DNA of 64,000 nt, from assembly GCF_004028635.1 (NCBI RefSeq), contig NZ_ML138678.1:558001-622000 (forward strand), given 5' to 3'. Made by a program: the position numbers and the translations under genes. Of the stretch, positions 1 through 11,311 are shown piece by piece (position 1 is the first letter of the stretch; each line of letters begins with the position of its first letter). The notes under the pieces were generated by a model. The model was not told the DNA's origin and ran no database searches. It worked only from the letters and a program-made list of their open reading frames with translations. The DNA is from Streptomyces cyaneus (lineage in GTDB: Bacteria > Actinomycetota > Actinomycetes > Streptomycetales > Streptomycetaceae).

Positions 1-1330
1 ACGCGTAGTAGGTGACCCGGATCAGCAACAGCTCGAAGAGCAGGTTCGGGCGGGTGATCACCCGGCGCAGGGACTGCACCAGCGGGATCTGCTGGAAGCG
101 GGAGGGGACGGGGTCGGCGTACCGCGTCGGGATCGGCGTCTGCCAGTACGGCGACGTGCGCGACAGGAACGGCACGACGGCGGCCGTGGCGAGCGCGGCC
201 AGGAGGACGAGGTCCGCACGGAGAGGATGGAAGACCACCTTGTCCGGCACCATCATCTTCGCGGGCAGCGTCATCACCAGGACGACGGCGACCGGCCATA
301 CGTACCGGTCGGAGGCCCGTTTGCCGACCTGCCCGACGATCGCGAGCAGTACCCACAGCAGCTGGTGCTGCCAGGCGGTGGGGGACATGACGATCGCCGC
401 GCAGCCGGTGATCGCGACGGCGAGGAGGAGCTGTCCGTCGTGGGCGTAGCGCACGGCGCGGCGCAGCGCGAGGACGGCGACGGCGGCGCCGAGGAGCAGG
501 AAGAGGACGATCTCCAGCGGGCCGGTCAGCCCCAGCCGCAGCAGGGCGCCGTGCAGGGACTGGTTGGCGAGGTCGTCGGCACGGCCACCGAGACCGACAC
601 CGCCCATGTGGTGCACCCAGTACGTGTACGAGTCGTGCGGCATCGCCACCACCGCGAGCACCGTGCTCGCGGCGAACGTGGCCCCCGTGGAGGCTGCGGC
701 CCGGCGGCGGCCGGTGAACCACAGCAGCGGGGTGAACAGCAGCAGGGTCGGCTGGAGCGCGGCCGCGAGGCCGATGAGCACGCCGCTGGCCCGCTCGCCG
801 CGCACGACGAAGCAGCCGACCAGGACGAGCAGCACCGGCATGATGCTGGTCTGGCCGAGGTAGAGGGTGTTGCGCACCGGCAGCGACAGCATGAGCAGGC
901 TGATCGCGACGGGCGCGGCGAGCAGCGAGGTCCGTCTGCTCACCGGCTGCGGCAGGGCACGGGCGGCGACCAGGCCGAGCGCGGCGACGAGCAGCAGGGT
1001 GCCGAACGTCCAGCCCCAGCCGAGGGCCTGCTCGGCGGCGCGGGTGAGCGGCTTGAGGACGAGCCCGCCGAACGGCGTACCGGTGAACTGCGTCGAGTCG
1101 TACAGCGAGCCCTTCACATGCAGGACGCCGGCCGGGCCGACCCAGGTCTCCAGATCCGTCAGCCGCTCCCCGGACGGGGTGCTGAGGACGACGGCCAGCT
1201 GCCGTACGCCGAGAATCGTGGCGACCAGCCACAGGCCGAGGCGCGCCACGCGCAGGCGTGCCTGAACCGTGCCGACGGCCGTGGCTCCGACTGCCTCCGC
1301 CGGTCGCCCACCGTGATCCGCATTCGCCAC
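1..1330 (-). CDS. Polyprenol-linked mannosyltransferase-like membrane protein (GT87/DUF2029 type), 3' end off the window
   Basis: The minus-strand frame is open from a GTG at 1330 to the left edge, so about 443 residues are visible and the C-terminus is missing. GGGAGG lies about 10 nt before the GTG. After a short polar N-terminus (VANADHGGRPAEA) come a hydrophobic segment (LGLWLVATILGV) and a periplasmic-looking stretch with DLETW, GSLYD and PFGGLVLKP. Many further membrane segments follow, including TAWQHQLLWVLLAIVG and YVWPVAVVLVMTL. The DLETW...GxLYD pattern after the first helix is typical of actinobacterial GT87 polytopic glycosyltransferases that use polyprenyl-phosphate sugars on the outer face of the membrane. 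The sugar and acceptor cannot be read. The gene is divergent from the DUF2330 gene. Confidence 0.75.
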   Translation of the reverse strand, partial: MANADHGGRPAEAVGATAVGTVQARLRVARLGLWLVATILGVRQLAVVLSTPSGERLTDLETWVGPAGVLHVKGSLYDSTQFTGTPFGGLVLKPLTRAAEQALGWGWTFGTLLLVAALGLVAARALPQPVSRRTSLLAAPVAISLLMLSLPVRNTLYLGQTSIMPVLLVLVGCFVVRGERASGVLIGLAAALQPTLLLFTPLLWFTGRRRAAASTGATFAASTVLAVVAMPHDSYTYWVHHMGGVGLGGRADDLANQSLHGALLRLGLTGPLEIVLFLLLGAAVAVLALRRAVRYAHDGQLLLAVAITGCAAIVMSPTAWQHQLLWVLLAIVGQVGKRASDRYVWPVAVVLVMTLPAKMMVPDKVVFHPLRADLVLLAALATAAVVPFLSRTSPYWQTPIPTRYADPVPSRFQQIPLVQSLRRVITRPNLLFELLLIRVTYYA

Positions 1331-1620
1331 GCCTCGCAGGCCTCCCGCCCCGGTCGTCCCACACGTCCCACGCGTAAGGAATCGTCACGAACCCTGAGAG
1401 GCCCGCACCACCCCCGGGAGAGACGCAGGCAACCCCGTCTTCACCTGACGTCTGCTCTCCTTTTGTCCGGATGACGATAGTCGGGGGCGAGTTCGCTCGC
1501 CTCCCGTGGGTCCCTCAAGTGGCGCGGAGTCGTTCACATCGCGGGACCGGCCCCCGGAACCGGATCATCCGCCGTACCGTCTGAAGCCCGGGCGTCGGCA
1601 CGACGGAGGGACTTGCGGGG

Positions 1621-2817
1621 ATGGAGGGGCTGCGCACGATGGCCGAGTTACTGCGGGAAGGGGTACGGAGGCGGGCCCGAAGCCGAGTCCTCACCCTCGT
1701 CCTGACGCTGCTCGCCCTCCAGCTCGGACAGCTCGTGTCGCCCGCGTGGGCGTGCGGCTGCGGGGCCATGGTGCCCGGTGACGCGCGGCGCGTGACGGTC
1801 GGCCGTGAGGAGTCCGTGGTCCGCTGGGACGGGACGCGGGAGCAGGTCGTGATGCGGCTGACCGTCCGCGGGGACGCCGAGCGGGTCGCGTGGATCATGC
1901 CGGTGCCGCGGCGGGCGACGGTCCGGCTCGGCGACCCGGTCCTCTTCGACGAACTGCACGACGTCACCGCCCCCGTGCACCGCGACCGGTACCACTTCTG
2001 GCCCCAGGACGGCGACTGGCCCCTGGTGACCGGCGACCGCACGGGCGGCGGCCCGCGCGGGCCCCGGTTCGGCGCCGGACGTGCACCTGCCGTGGACGTG
2101 GTCGGCCGACAGCGGCTCGGCCCCTTCGACGTGGCCCGGCTGACCGCCACCGACCCGGGCGCCCTCGACGGCTGGCTGGACAGCAACGGCTTCGCCCTGC
2201 CGCCCCGCCTGGCCGGCGCCCTGCGGCCGTACGTCCAAAAGCGCTGGGAGTACGTCGCCGTCAAACTGGCCCCCGCCACCACCGGCGAGCCGCTGACCGG
2301 CACCCTGGACCCGCTGCACCTCACCTTCCGGGCCGACGAACCGGTCTACCCGATGCGCCTGTCCCGCCTCGCCGAGACACCGCAGTCACTGGGCCTGTAC
2401 GTCCTCGCCGCGCACCGTATGGAACCGGCGTCCCGCATCGGCGGCGAACGCCCCCGCGTCACCTACGCCGGCCGGGTGACGGCGAAGTCCGGCCCGCTGG
2501 CCGAGTTGGCGGCGGGCGCACCGTTCCTCACCTCGATCGGCCAGGAGTTCCCGTACCCCGACCGGATCTCCGACGACCACGTGCTGCGCCGGGCGGCGGC
2601 CGACGACACCTTCCAGCAGGTGATCCACGAGGACCGGCTGCGCACGGTGGCCGGCATCCCGGCGTGGCTGCTGACGGTGACGGGCGGCCCCGCCCTGGCC
2701 GCGGCGACGGCGGTGGTGCTGGCCGTACGGCGGTCCCGCCGCCCGAAGGCACCGGCGCCCCCGCCACCGCCACCACCGGCCCCGCCCCAGGCGCAGCCGC
2801 CTGCGCCAGTCGGCTGA
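1621..2817 (+). CDS. DUF2330 domain membrane protein
   Basis: 398 residues. A basic N-terminus and hydrophobic segment (about 20-42) end at a CGCG motif (45-48), as expected for an exported DUF2330 protein. The extracytoplasmic domain follows, with ERVAWIMPVP near residue 90, the DUF2330 hallmark. A second hydrophobic helix (about 345-366) and an Arg/Lys cluster precede a Pro/Ala-rich cytoplasmic tail. This gives an outside domain anchored at both ends or by the C-terminal helix. GGAGGG stands 10 nt before the ATG; an in-frame ATG at 1639 is a possible alternative. The family has no established biochemical role. It is transcribed alone, divergent from the GT87-like gene. Confidence 0.8.
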   Translation: MEGLRTMAELLREGVRRRARSRVLTLVLTLLALQLGQLVSPAWACGCGAMVPGDARRVTVGREESVVRWDGTREQVVMRLTVRGDAERVAWIMPVPRRATVRLGDPVLFDELHDVTAPVHRDRYHFWPQDGDWPLVTGDRTGGGPRGPRFGAGRAPAVDVVGRQRLGPFDVARLTATDPGALDGWLDSNGFALPPRLAGALRPYVQKRWEYVAVKLAPATTGEPLTGTLDPLHLTFRADEPVYPMRLSRLAETPQSLGLYVLAAHRMEPASRIGGERPRVTYAGRVTAKSGPLAELAAGAPFLTSIGQEFPYPDRISDDHVLRRAAADDTFQQVIHEDRLRTVAGIPAWLLTVTGGPALAAATAVVLAVRRSRRPKAPAPPPPPPPAPPQAQPPAPVG

Positions 2818-2913
2818 ATCCACGATCCTGGAATCCCGGACGGGGAACGGAAATGCCCGACAAGGGAAATCCCTGACAGGGAACGGGGCACGCGACTATA
2901 TTCGTTAGGGCAT

Positions 2914-2947
2914 CTAGTTAGCGATTCTACTTACTGCTTCTAACTAG
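2914..2947 (+). promoter_or_regulatory. Operator-like palindrome upstream of the O-methyltransferase
   Basis: CTAGTTAG at 2914-2921 is repeated as its exact reverse complement at 2940-2947, 18 nt apart. The 45-bp AT-rich patch around it is unusual in this GC-rich window and also contains a second GTTAG at 2904. It lies 19-53 nt before the start codon, where a repressor of the MarR or TetR class would bind. No regulator is encoded next to it. It is probably not a terminator, because the arms are AT-rich and short. Confidence 0.45.
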
Positions 2948-2966
2948 CCATACGAAAGGCAAGGCG

Positions 2967-3638
2967 ATGAGCGAGTCGCAGCTCTGGGACGACGTCGACG
3001 AGTATTTCTCCGCCCACCTCTCACCCGAGGACGACACCCTCCAGGCAGCCCTGCGTGACAGCGACGCGGCCGAGCTCCCGCAGATCAGCGTCACCCCGAC
3101 CCAGGGCAAGTTCCTCCACCTCCTGGCCCAGATCCAGGGCGCCCGCAACATCCTGGAGATCGGCACGCTCGGCGGCTACAGCACCATCTGGCTGGCCCGC
3201 GCCCTGCCCGCCGACGGCCGCCTGATCTCCCTGGAGTACAGCGCCAAGAACGCCGAGGTCGCCACCCGCAACATCGCGCGGGCGGGCCTGGACAGGATCG
3301 TCGAGGTGCGGATCGGCCCGGCCCTGGAGTCGCTGCCCAAGCTGGCCGACGAGAACCCGGCCCCCTTCGACCTGGTCTTCATCGACGCCGACAAGGCCAA
3401 CAACCCCCACTACGTCGACTGGGCCCTCAGGCTCACGAGCACCGGCAGCCTGATCGTCGTGGACAACGTGGTGCGCGGCGGCCGGGTCGCCGACCCGGAC
3501 GCCACCGCACCGGACGTCCGGGGCACCCGCGCCGCCATCGAACTGATCGGCAGCCACCCGAGGTTGAGCGGCACCGCGATCCAGACGGTGGGCAGCAAGG
3601 GCTACGACGGCTTCGCACTGGCGCGGGTGCTGGCGTAA
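2967..3638 (+). CDS. Class I SAM-dependent O-methyltransferase (family 3, CCoAOMT-like)
   Basis: 223 residues, the usual length for small cation-dependent O-methyltransferases. SAM-binding motif I is EIGTLGGYST (64-73). LVFIDADKANN (about 136-146) supplies the Asp residues that bind metal and catechol, and LIVVDNVVRGG (162-172) supplies the next metal ligands. It probably methylates a small catechol-like hydroxyl; the substrate is unknown. AAGGCAAGG precedes the ATG. The gene stands alone, convergent with the FHA-like gene, behind a palindrome that suggests single-gene control. No biosynthetic cluster surrounds it. Confidence 0.88.
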   Translation: MSESQLWDDVDEYFSAHLSPEDDTLQAALRDSDAAELPQISVTPTQGKFLHLLAQIQGARNILEIGTLGGYSTIWLARALPADGRLISLEYSAKNAEVATRNIARAGLDRIVEVRIGPALESLPKLADENPAPFDLVFIDADKANNPHYVDWALRLTSTGSLIVVDNVVRGGRVADPDATAPDVRGTRAAIELIGSHPRLSGTAIQTVGSKGYDGFALARVLA

Positions 3639-3669
3639 GCGGCGCGGCCCTGCCGCCAGGCCCTGGGGA

Positions 3670-4062
3670 TCAAGCCTCGTGATAGAAGCCGACGTTGACG
3701 CTGCGCGGCGCCGTACGGTCCTGGATGACGATCTCACCGCTGCCGCCCCTCGGCAGCGGCACCGTCCCGCCGTAGGCGATCGGCTGCGCGTACTCCCCCA
3801 CCGTCAGCCGCACTTCGGAGGACGGGTCGGGCTGCGAGCCGCGCAGCCAGCTCACCTGCCAGCCACCGTCGGGGCCGCACAGGAACTCCAGGTGGACCCG
3901 CGAGACGAACAGCCAGTCGTCGGGCGTCGAGAGCCGGCACACCGTCTTGTCCCGGCCCACCCGCAGCACGGCACCCGGCTCGCTGGGCGCGTCGGCCATG
4001 AGCATGCCGGCCGTGGCACCCTCGTCCGCCGCGGACACGGCGGCCATGGTGAGTTCGAGCAC
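3670..4062 (-). CDS. FHA-domain-like protein
   Basis: 130 residues from the GTG at 4062, chosen because AGGAGG lies 7 nt upstream; the frame is open further upstream but has no ribosome-binding site there. RVGRDKT (34-40) and SRVHLEF (54-60) match the GR...S-R-x-H signature of FHA phosphothreonine-binding domains, and the rest has the expected beta-strand pattern. An FHA domain alone would act as an adaptor for Ser/Thr-kinase signalling; no kinase or phosphatase is adjacent. It is convergent with the O-methyltransferase gene. Confidence 0.6.
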   Translation of the reverse strand: MLELTMAAVSAADEGATAGMLMADAPSEPGAVLRVGRDKTVCRLSTPDDWLFVSRVHLEFLCGPDGGWQVSWLRGSQPDPSSEVRLTVGEYAQPIAYGGTVPLPRGGSGEIVIQDRTAPRSVNVGFYHEA

Positions 4063-4160
4063 GTGCGTTCCTCCTGAAACGTCCTTGTACAGCGGCCGTT
4101 TTGGCCACCGACGCCGCATGATAAATCGCCCGGCACCACCGCGTCCGGCACAATGGACTC

Positions 4161-4619
4161 ATGACCGAGCGAAAGCCTCCCGGTGTCCCGTTCGAGTCCT
4201 GGGTCGACAAGCAGATCCACGACGCGCAAAGGCGCGGCGACTTCGACAGACTGCCCGGAGCCGGCAAACCCCTGCCGAACGACCTGGAATCCCCGTACGA
4301 CGAACTGTGGTGGGTCAAACGCAAGATGGCCCGCGAGGGCCTGTCCGTCCTGCCCCCGGGGCTCGCCCTGCGCAAGGAGGCGGAGGACGCGCTGACAGCG
4401 GCGTACGCGGCGCCGACGGAGCGGATCGTCCGGAAGATCATCACGGACGTGAACGTCAAGATCCGCGACATGCTGCTGAAGCCACCGCCCGGCCCTCCCT
4501 TGGGCCGCAAGCCGTACGACGTGGAAGAGGTCGTACGGGAGTGGCGGGAGCGTCGGGAGGGACGCCGGACGGCAGCTGATTCCGATGTGTCGAACGCTTC
4601 CGACGTGTCAGAGGCGTAG
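4161..4619 (+). CDS. DUF1992 (DnaJ-homologue subfamily C member 28-like) protein
   Basis: 152 residues. The N-terminal half carries the DUF1992 pattern: FESWVDKQI, RRGDFDRLPGAGKPL, then ELWWVKRKMAREGLSVLP. The family is named after DNAJC28 but this protein has no J domain, and its role in bacteria is unknown. No Shine-Dalgarno sequence is visible. CACAAT at 4149-4154 followed by 6 nt and the ATG fits a -10 element of a leaderless transcript. The last 12 nt overlap the convergent downstream gene. Confidence 0.8.
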   Translation: MTERKPPGVPFESWVDKQIHDAQRRGDFDRLPGAGKPLPNDLESPYDELWWVKRKMAREGLSVLPPGLALRKEAEDALTAAYAAPTERIVRKIITDVNVKIRDMLLKPPPGPPLGRKPYDVEEVVREWRERREGRRTAADSDVSNASDVSEA

Positions 4620-4934
4620 CAACCGTTCCGCCAGCTCGCGGTAGTCGCGCAGGGCGAGCCGGAGCTGCTCGGTGTCGGCGGTCTCGTCCGCACTCCCGCC
4701 TGCGGCCCCGCCCGTGGCCCCGTCCGTGGCCTGCCAGGACATCCGCAGGGTGCGCCGGCGCTGGGTCATGGCCTCGGTGAAGCGGCCGATGATCTCCTCG
4801 ACGGCGTGATCGGCCTCCTCGACGGCGGTCCGGGGCTGATCGACGAAGTGGGACACGGCCTGCTGCACCTGCAGTTCGAGTTTGTCGCGCTCGTCGTGTG
4901 CGAGGAGCGGAGCAGTTTTCGTGACGTCCGCCAT
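4608..4934 (-). CDS. Small protein with HFVD-P-AV-EAD motif, paralogous to the upstream gene
   Basis: 108 residues from the ATG at 4934 (GAGGAAG precedes it; a TTG at 4943 overlapping the upstream stop is an alternative). Soluble, highly charged and mostly helical. SHFVDQPRTAVEEADHAVEE near residue 30 closely resembles EHFVDAPKEAVGEADRLLAE in the gene immediately upstream, so the two probably arose by duplication or act together. A Gly/Ala-rich linker separates the two helical parts. The upstream gene ends 5 nt before this ATG, so the two are likely co-translated. I do not recognise a function. Confidence 0.6.
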   Translation of the reverse strand: MADVTKTAPLLAHDERDKLELQVQQAVSHFVDQPRTAVEEADHAVEEIIGRFTEAMTQRRRTLRMSWQATDGATGGAAGGSADETADTEQLRLALRDYRELAERLLRL

Positions 4935-4939
4935 CTTCC

Positions 4940-5509
4940 TCAACTCCTCGCCGCGTGCCGCTTGTCGGGCACGTGCATCAGATCCTCGAATAGGGCGCGG
5001 CCCTCGATCATCGCCTCGCGCATCTCCTCCGTGTCGGGTCGCCCCTCGGGTGCGTGCGCGACCCGATGGACGTGCCGGTAGCCCTGCACATGGTCCGCGT
5101 GGTGCACGGAGAGGGCGGACAGCTGCTCCTCGTACTGCGCCCCGTCCGGGAACCCGCGGGCCCGCGCCAGCTCGGCGAGCAGCCGGTCCGCCTCGCCGAC
5201 CGCCTCCTTGGGCGCGTCGACGAAGTGCTCCTGGGCCTCGGTCCAGCGGGCCTCGAACCGCTCGACCTCGGTCGCCTCCAGTGGCCGCTCCCGCAGCCCG
5301 CCGTGCCGCTCCACCCGCTGGGCGAGCTCACGCTCGGCTGCCTCGGCGTCCCCGTCGTGCCGGGCCAGGGCCCGCTCGTATTCGGGCCCGAAGCGCCGCT
5401 TCAGCCCCTTGGTGCCCCGCGTACCCCGAGCACGCAGGGCCAGGGCGGCCGCGCCGAGCACGACGACGACCGCAGCAATCACGATCAGAATGATCACGAA
5501 TGTGGACAT
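4940..5509 (-). CDS. Single-pass membrane protein with HFVD-P-AV-EAD motif
   Basis: 189 residues if translation starts at the ATG at 5509, directly before a hydrophobic segment (STFVIILIVIAAVVVV); the frame stays open to 5620 and longer starts are possible. A basic stretch (RARGTRGTKGLKRRFG) follows the helix, placing the rest in the cytoplasm. The body is helical and acidic, with FGPEYERALARHDG and the motif EHFVDAPKEAVGEADRLLAE shared with the next gene. That pairing suggests a membrane anchor plus a soluble partner. No known enzyme motif is visible. Confidence 0.65.
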   Translation of the reverse strand: MSTFVIILIVIAAVVVVLGAAALALRARGTRGTKGLKRRFGPEYERALARHDGDAEAAERELAQRVERHGGLRERPLEATEVERFEARWTEAQEHFVDAPKEAVGEADRLLAELARARGFPDGAQYEEQLSALSVHHADHVQGYRHVHRVAHAPEGRPDTEEMREAMIEGRALFEDLMHVPDKRHAARS

Positions 5510-5619
5510 GTCTGCCGGGTTGCCCCGAGAACGCCCCTCAAACGGCCCCGAATTCGCCGCATCCCCCGTCGGCCCTGGTGTCATATTCGCTTGCGGGCCC
5601 ACTGCTTCCCCCTCCGACA

Positions 5620-6117
5620 ATGTCCGGCATGACCTGGACCGTCACCCCGGAACCCCACGACTCCCCCATCGCCACCGCCCTCTGGCGGGCGTACTACACG
5701 GAGGTCAGCGACCGCTACTACCTCCTGCACAAAGGCCACCGCACCGACCCGGCCGAGCTGGACCGCGAGATCGCCGCGCACGCTTGGGACGAACTCCAGC
5801 CGCCGAAAGGCACGTTGCTGGTGGCCCGCTACGCGGACGAGCCGGCCGGTTCAGCAGGCGTACGCCTCTTGGACGCGGACACCGCCGAACTGAAGCGGGT
5901 GTTCATCCACGAGCCGATGCGTGGCAAGGGAGGCGGCCAGGCCCTCGTACGGGCCGCCGAGGCCACGGCCCGATCCTTCGGCGCCACCCGCATGATCCTG
6001 GACACGCGCCACGACCTGACAGAGGCCCGCGCCCTGTACACCCGCCTCGGCTACGAGGAGACGCCCCCGCACAACAACGCCGTCTATGCCGAGCACTGGT
6101 TCAGCAAGGCCCTTTAG
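5620..6117 (+). CDS. GNAT family N-acetyltransferase
   Basis: 165 residues (start at 5620; an ATG at 5629 is equally possible as neither has a clear ribosome-binding site). The acetyl-CoA site is MRGKGGGQALVRAAE, matching the R/Q-x-x-G-x-G/A loop, preceded by ELKRVFIHEP on beta-4. The C-terminal part DTRHDLTEARALYTRLGYEE is the standard last helix and strand. The substrate cannot be predicted. Divergent from the membrane-protein pair and convergent with the exporter. Confidence 0.85.
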   Translation: MSGMTWTVTPEPHDSPIATALWRAYYTEVSDRYYLLHKGHRTDPAELDREIAAHAWDELQPPKGTLLVARYADEPAGSAGVRLLDADTAELKRVFIHEPMRGKGGGQALVRAAEATARSFGATRMILDTRHDLTEARALYTRLGYEETPPHNNAVYAEHWFSKAL

Positions 6118-6172
6118 GCAACTCGCGCGTACCCCCACGGGCCCGCAGTCGCGTACGGCGGAAAGGGGACGT

Positions 6173-6264
6173 GCCGGGGGGTGTCCGCCCGCAGTGGCCG
6201 GCGTCAACACGCAGCACCTCTTGGCCTAAGGCGACCGCCGGTCCGAGGACGGACACCCCCCGGC
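6173..6264. repeat. 15-bp inverted repeat between convergent genes
   Basis: GCCGGGGGGTGTCCG at 6173-6187 is matched by its exact reverse complement at 6250-6264, with 62 nt between them. It lies between the GNAT and exporter 3' ends. The loop is long for a simple terminator. The gap (6118-6345) holds no gene that I can support. Confidence 0.5.
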
Positions 6265-6345
6265 GCGGCCCCGACCCACCCACCGAACCCTGGGCGCTAC
6301 GCGCACCCCCACCGAACAGCAACGGGCCGCCGCAGGCATCCCGGC

Positions 6346-9625
<3,280 letters not shown>

Positions 9626-9644
9626 CGCTGCGCTAGCAGAGCCG

Positions 9645-9827
9645 GGGCCTGAGAGCTCGGGGCTTCACGTTCATCGGCGGCTGCGGGTCGCGTGTGGCCG
9701 GTCGCGCAGTTCCCCGCGCCCCTGGGTTGGCTGCAGTGCAGCGTCCCAAGGGGCGCGGGGAACTGCGCGAGCAACCGAACGCGACCCGCACCCGCGATCC
9801 GGCCGGAAGCCCCGAGCTCTCAGGCGA
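9645..9827. repeat. 79-bp repeat, inverted pair (copy A)
   Basis: Two 79-bp units face each other (9645-9723 and 9749-9827). The 22-bp cores, 9702-9723 and 9749-9770, are exact reverse complements and include GCGCGGGGAACTGCGC. Their outer ends carry a perfect 18-bp terminal inverted repeat, 9648-9665 with 9807-9824 (AAGCCCCGAGCTCTCAGG). The pair lies between the convergent peptidoglycan-binding and HAD genes and may end transcription from both sides. Confidence 0.8.
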
Positions 9828-9830
9828 GCC

Positions 9831-10508
9831 CTAGGCGACGTACAGCCGAATCTCCCCACCCGCCGCAGCCTCGACCCGCACCTGCCGCAGGTCGGCCACG
9901 ACCACATCCGGCCCATGAAGCCCGGCCCGCGGCCCGACCCCCACCACCCGCATCCCCGCGGAGCGCCCCGCCTCGATCCCGGCAGCCGAGTCCTCGAAGA
10001 CGACGCAATCCGCCGGCGCGACCCCCAACTCGGCCGCCCCCTTCAAAAACCCCTCCGGGTCGGGCTTGCTCGCGCCCACCGACTCCGCGGTCACCCGCAC
10101 CTCCGGCAGCTCCAGCCCGGCCGCGGCCATCCGCGCCGTGGACAGCGGGACGTCGGCCGACGTCACCAGCGCATGCGGCAGCCCCCGCAGCGAGGCCAGA
10201 AACTCCGGGGCCCCCGGGATCGGCACCACGCCCGCCACATCCGCCGTCTCCTCGGCGAGCATGCGCGCGTTGTCCGCGTGGTTCTGCTCCATCGGCCGCT
10301 CCGGCAGCAGCAGCGCCATCGAGGCGTACCCCTGCCGCCCGTGCACGACCTTCATCACCTCGTCCCCGTCCAGCCCGTGCCGCTCGGCCCAGCGACGCCA
10401 GATCCGTTCCACGACGGCGTCCGAGTTGACGAGGGTGCCGTCCATGTCGAGCAGGAGGGCACGGGCGGTGAGCACAGTGGGCGTGGTGGGCACGGTGGTG
10501 GCCGGCAT
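9831..10508 (-). CDS. HAD family sugar-phosphatase-like hydrolase
   Basis: 225 residues from the ATG at 10508 (GGAG 6 nt upstream; a TTG at 10565 would add 19 residues). HAD motif I is DMDGTLVNSD (21-30), motif II LVTSAD, motif III the Lys of SKPDPEGF, motif IV VFEDSAAGIEAG. The helical cap between motifs I and II is the C1 type of subfamily IA, as in phosphoglycolate, DOG and hexitol phosphatases. The substrate is undetermined. Its stop codon lies within 4 nt of repeat copy A. Confidence 0.87.
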   Translation of the reverse strand: MPATTVPTTPTVLTARALLLDMDGTLVNSDAVVERIWRRWAERHGLDGDEVMKVVHGRQGYASMALLLPERPMEQNHADNARMLAEETADVAGVVPIPGAPEFLASLRGLPHALVTSADVPLSTARMAAAGLELPEVRVTAESVGASKPDPEGFLKGAAELGVAPADCVVFEDSAAGIEAGRSAGMRVVGVGPRAGLHGPDVVVADLRQVRVEAAAGGEIRLYVA

Positions 10509-10692
10509 CGGCAGCTCCAGGGCGAGGGGCACCGGGGGTACAGGGGTGGCCCCCGGGAGGGACAAGGTGGCCCCGCCCGCCGGTCAGGGAAAACGGGCGG
10601 GAACCACTTTGTTCCCCTACGGTACAAAACCGAGCCCCGATCCCGCTACCGCCTCCAGAAACCGTTCACCCACAGTTCAGCTCGGCCCGGAC

Positions 10693-11274
10693 TCACCCGG
10701 CGATCGCCTCCCACAGGCTCCACACCCCGAGCCCCAGCATCAGCACCGCCGCGACCTTGGTGATGAGCACCAGCGGAATCCGCTTCATCAGGGCCTTTCC
10801 GCCGACGATGCCGAGCCCGGCGACCGCCCACAGCGCCAGCACCGCGCCGAGCCCGACCGACAGCGGATCGTCGTAGCGCGCCGCGAGGTTCGCCGTCATG
10901 ATCTGCGTCAGATCCCCGAACTCGGCGACCAGGATGAGCATGAACCCGGCCCCGGACACCTTCCAGAAGGACTGGTTCTCCGGCTTGCGGATCTCGTCCT
11001 CGTCCTCGTCCTTCTTCATGAGCAGCACGGCCGCGCCGGCCAGGAAGAGCACACCGGTCAGCGCGTGCACGATCTGCTGCGGCAGCAGCGTCAGCACGCT
11101 GCCGGCCGCCACGGCCAGCGCGACATGCACCGCGAACGCGGCGGCGACGCCGGCGAAGACGTAGGAGGCGCGATAGCGCGTACCGAGGACGAGCCCGGCG
11201 AGCGCGGTCTTGTCGGGCAGTTCGGCAAGGAAGACGACGCCGAAGACGACCGCCGTCACGGTGAAGCTGATCAA
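10693..11274 (-). CDS. TMEM165/GDT1 (UPF0016) family cation exporter, probably Mn2+
   Basis: 193 residues, six predicted helices in two homologous halves, the GDT1 fold. The first half holds ELPDKT (18-23) and the second EFGDLT (118-123), the two metal-binding signatures on helices 1 and 4. An acidic-basic loop (KKDEDEDEIRK) lies between the halves. Bacterial members export Mn2+ or exchange Ca2+/Mn2+ for protons. The start is TTG at 11274 with GAGGAA just upstream. A yybP-ykoY riboswitch ends 37 nt before the start, strongly supporting manganese as substrate and manganese-induced expression. Confidence 0.88.
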   Translation of the reverse strand: MISFTVTAVVFGVVFLAELPDKTALAGLVLGTRYRASYVFAGVAAAFAVHVALAVAAGSVLTLLPQQIVHALTGVLFLAGAAVLLMKKDEDEDEIRKPENQSFWKVSGAGFMLILVAEFGDLTQIMTANLAARYDDPLSVGLGAVLALWAVAGLGIVGGKALMKRIPLVLITKVAAVLMLGLGVWSLWEAIAG

Positions 11275-11311
11275 GGTTCCTCAATCGGTCGGGCTGCCCC
11301 GCCGAGAGCAT

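Noticed and set aside
2967..3638. O-methyltransferase as part of a natural-product cluster
   Set aside because: No synthase, P450 or transporter genes of such a pathway are adjacent; neighbours are unrelated core genes.
9645..9827. The 79-bp repeats as an insertion sequence
   Set aside because: No transposase is encoded, the units are far too short, and I could not see clear target duplications; at most it is non-autonomous.
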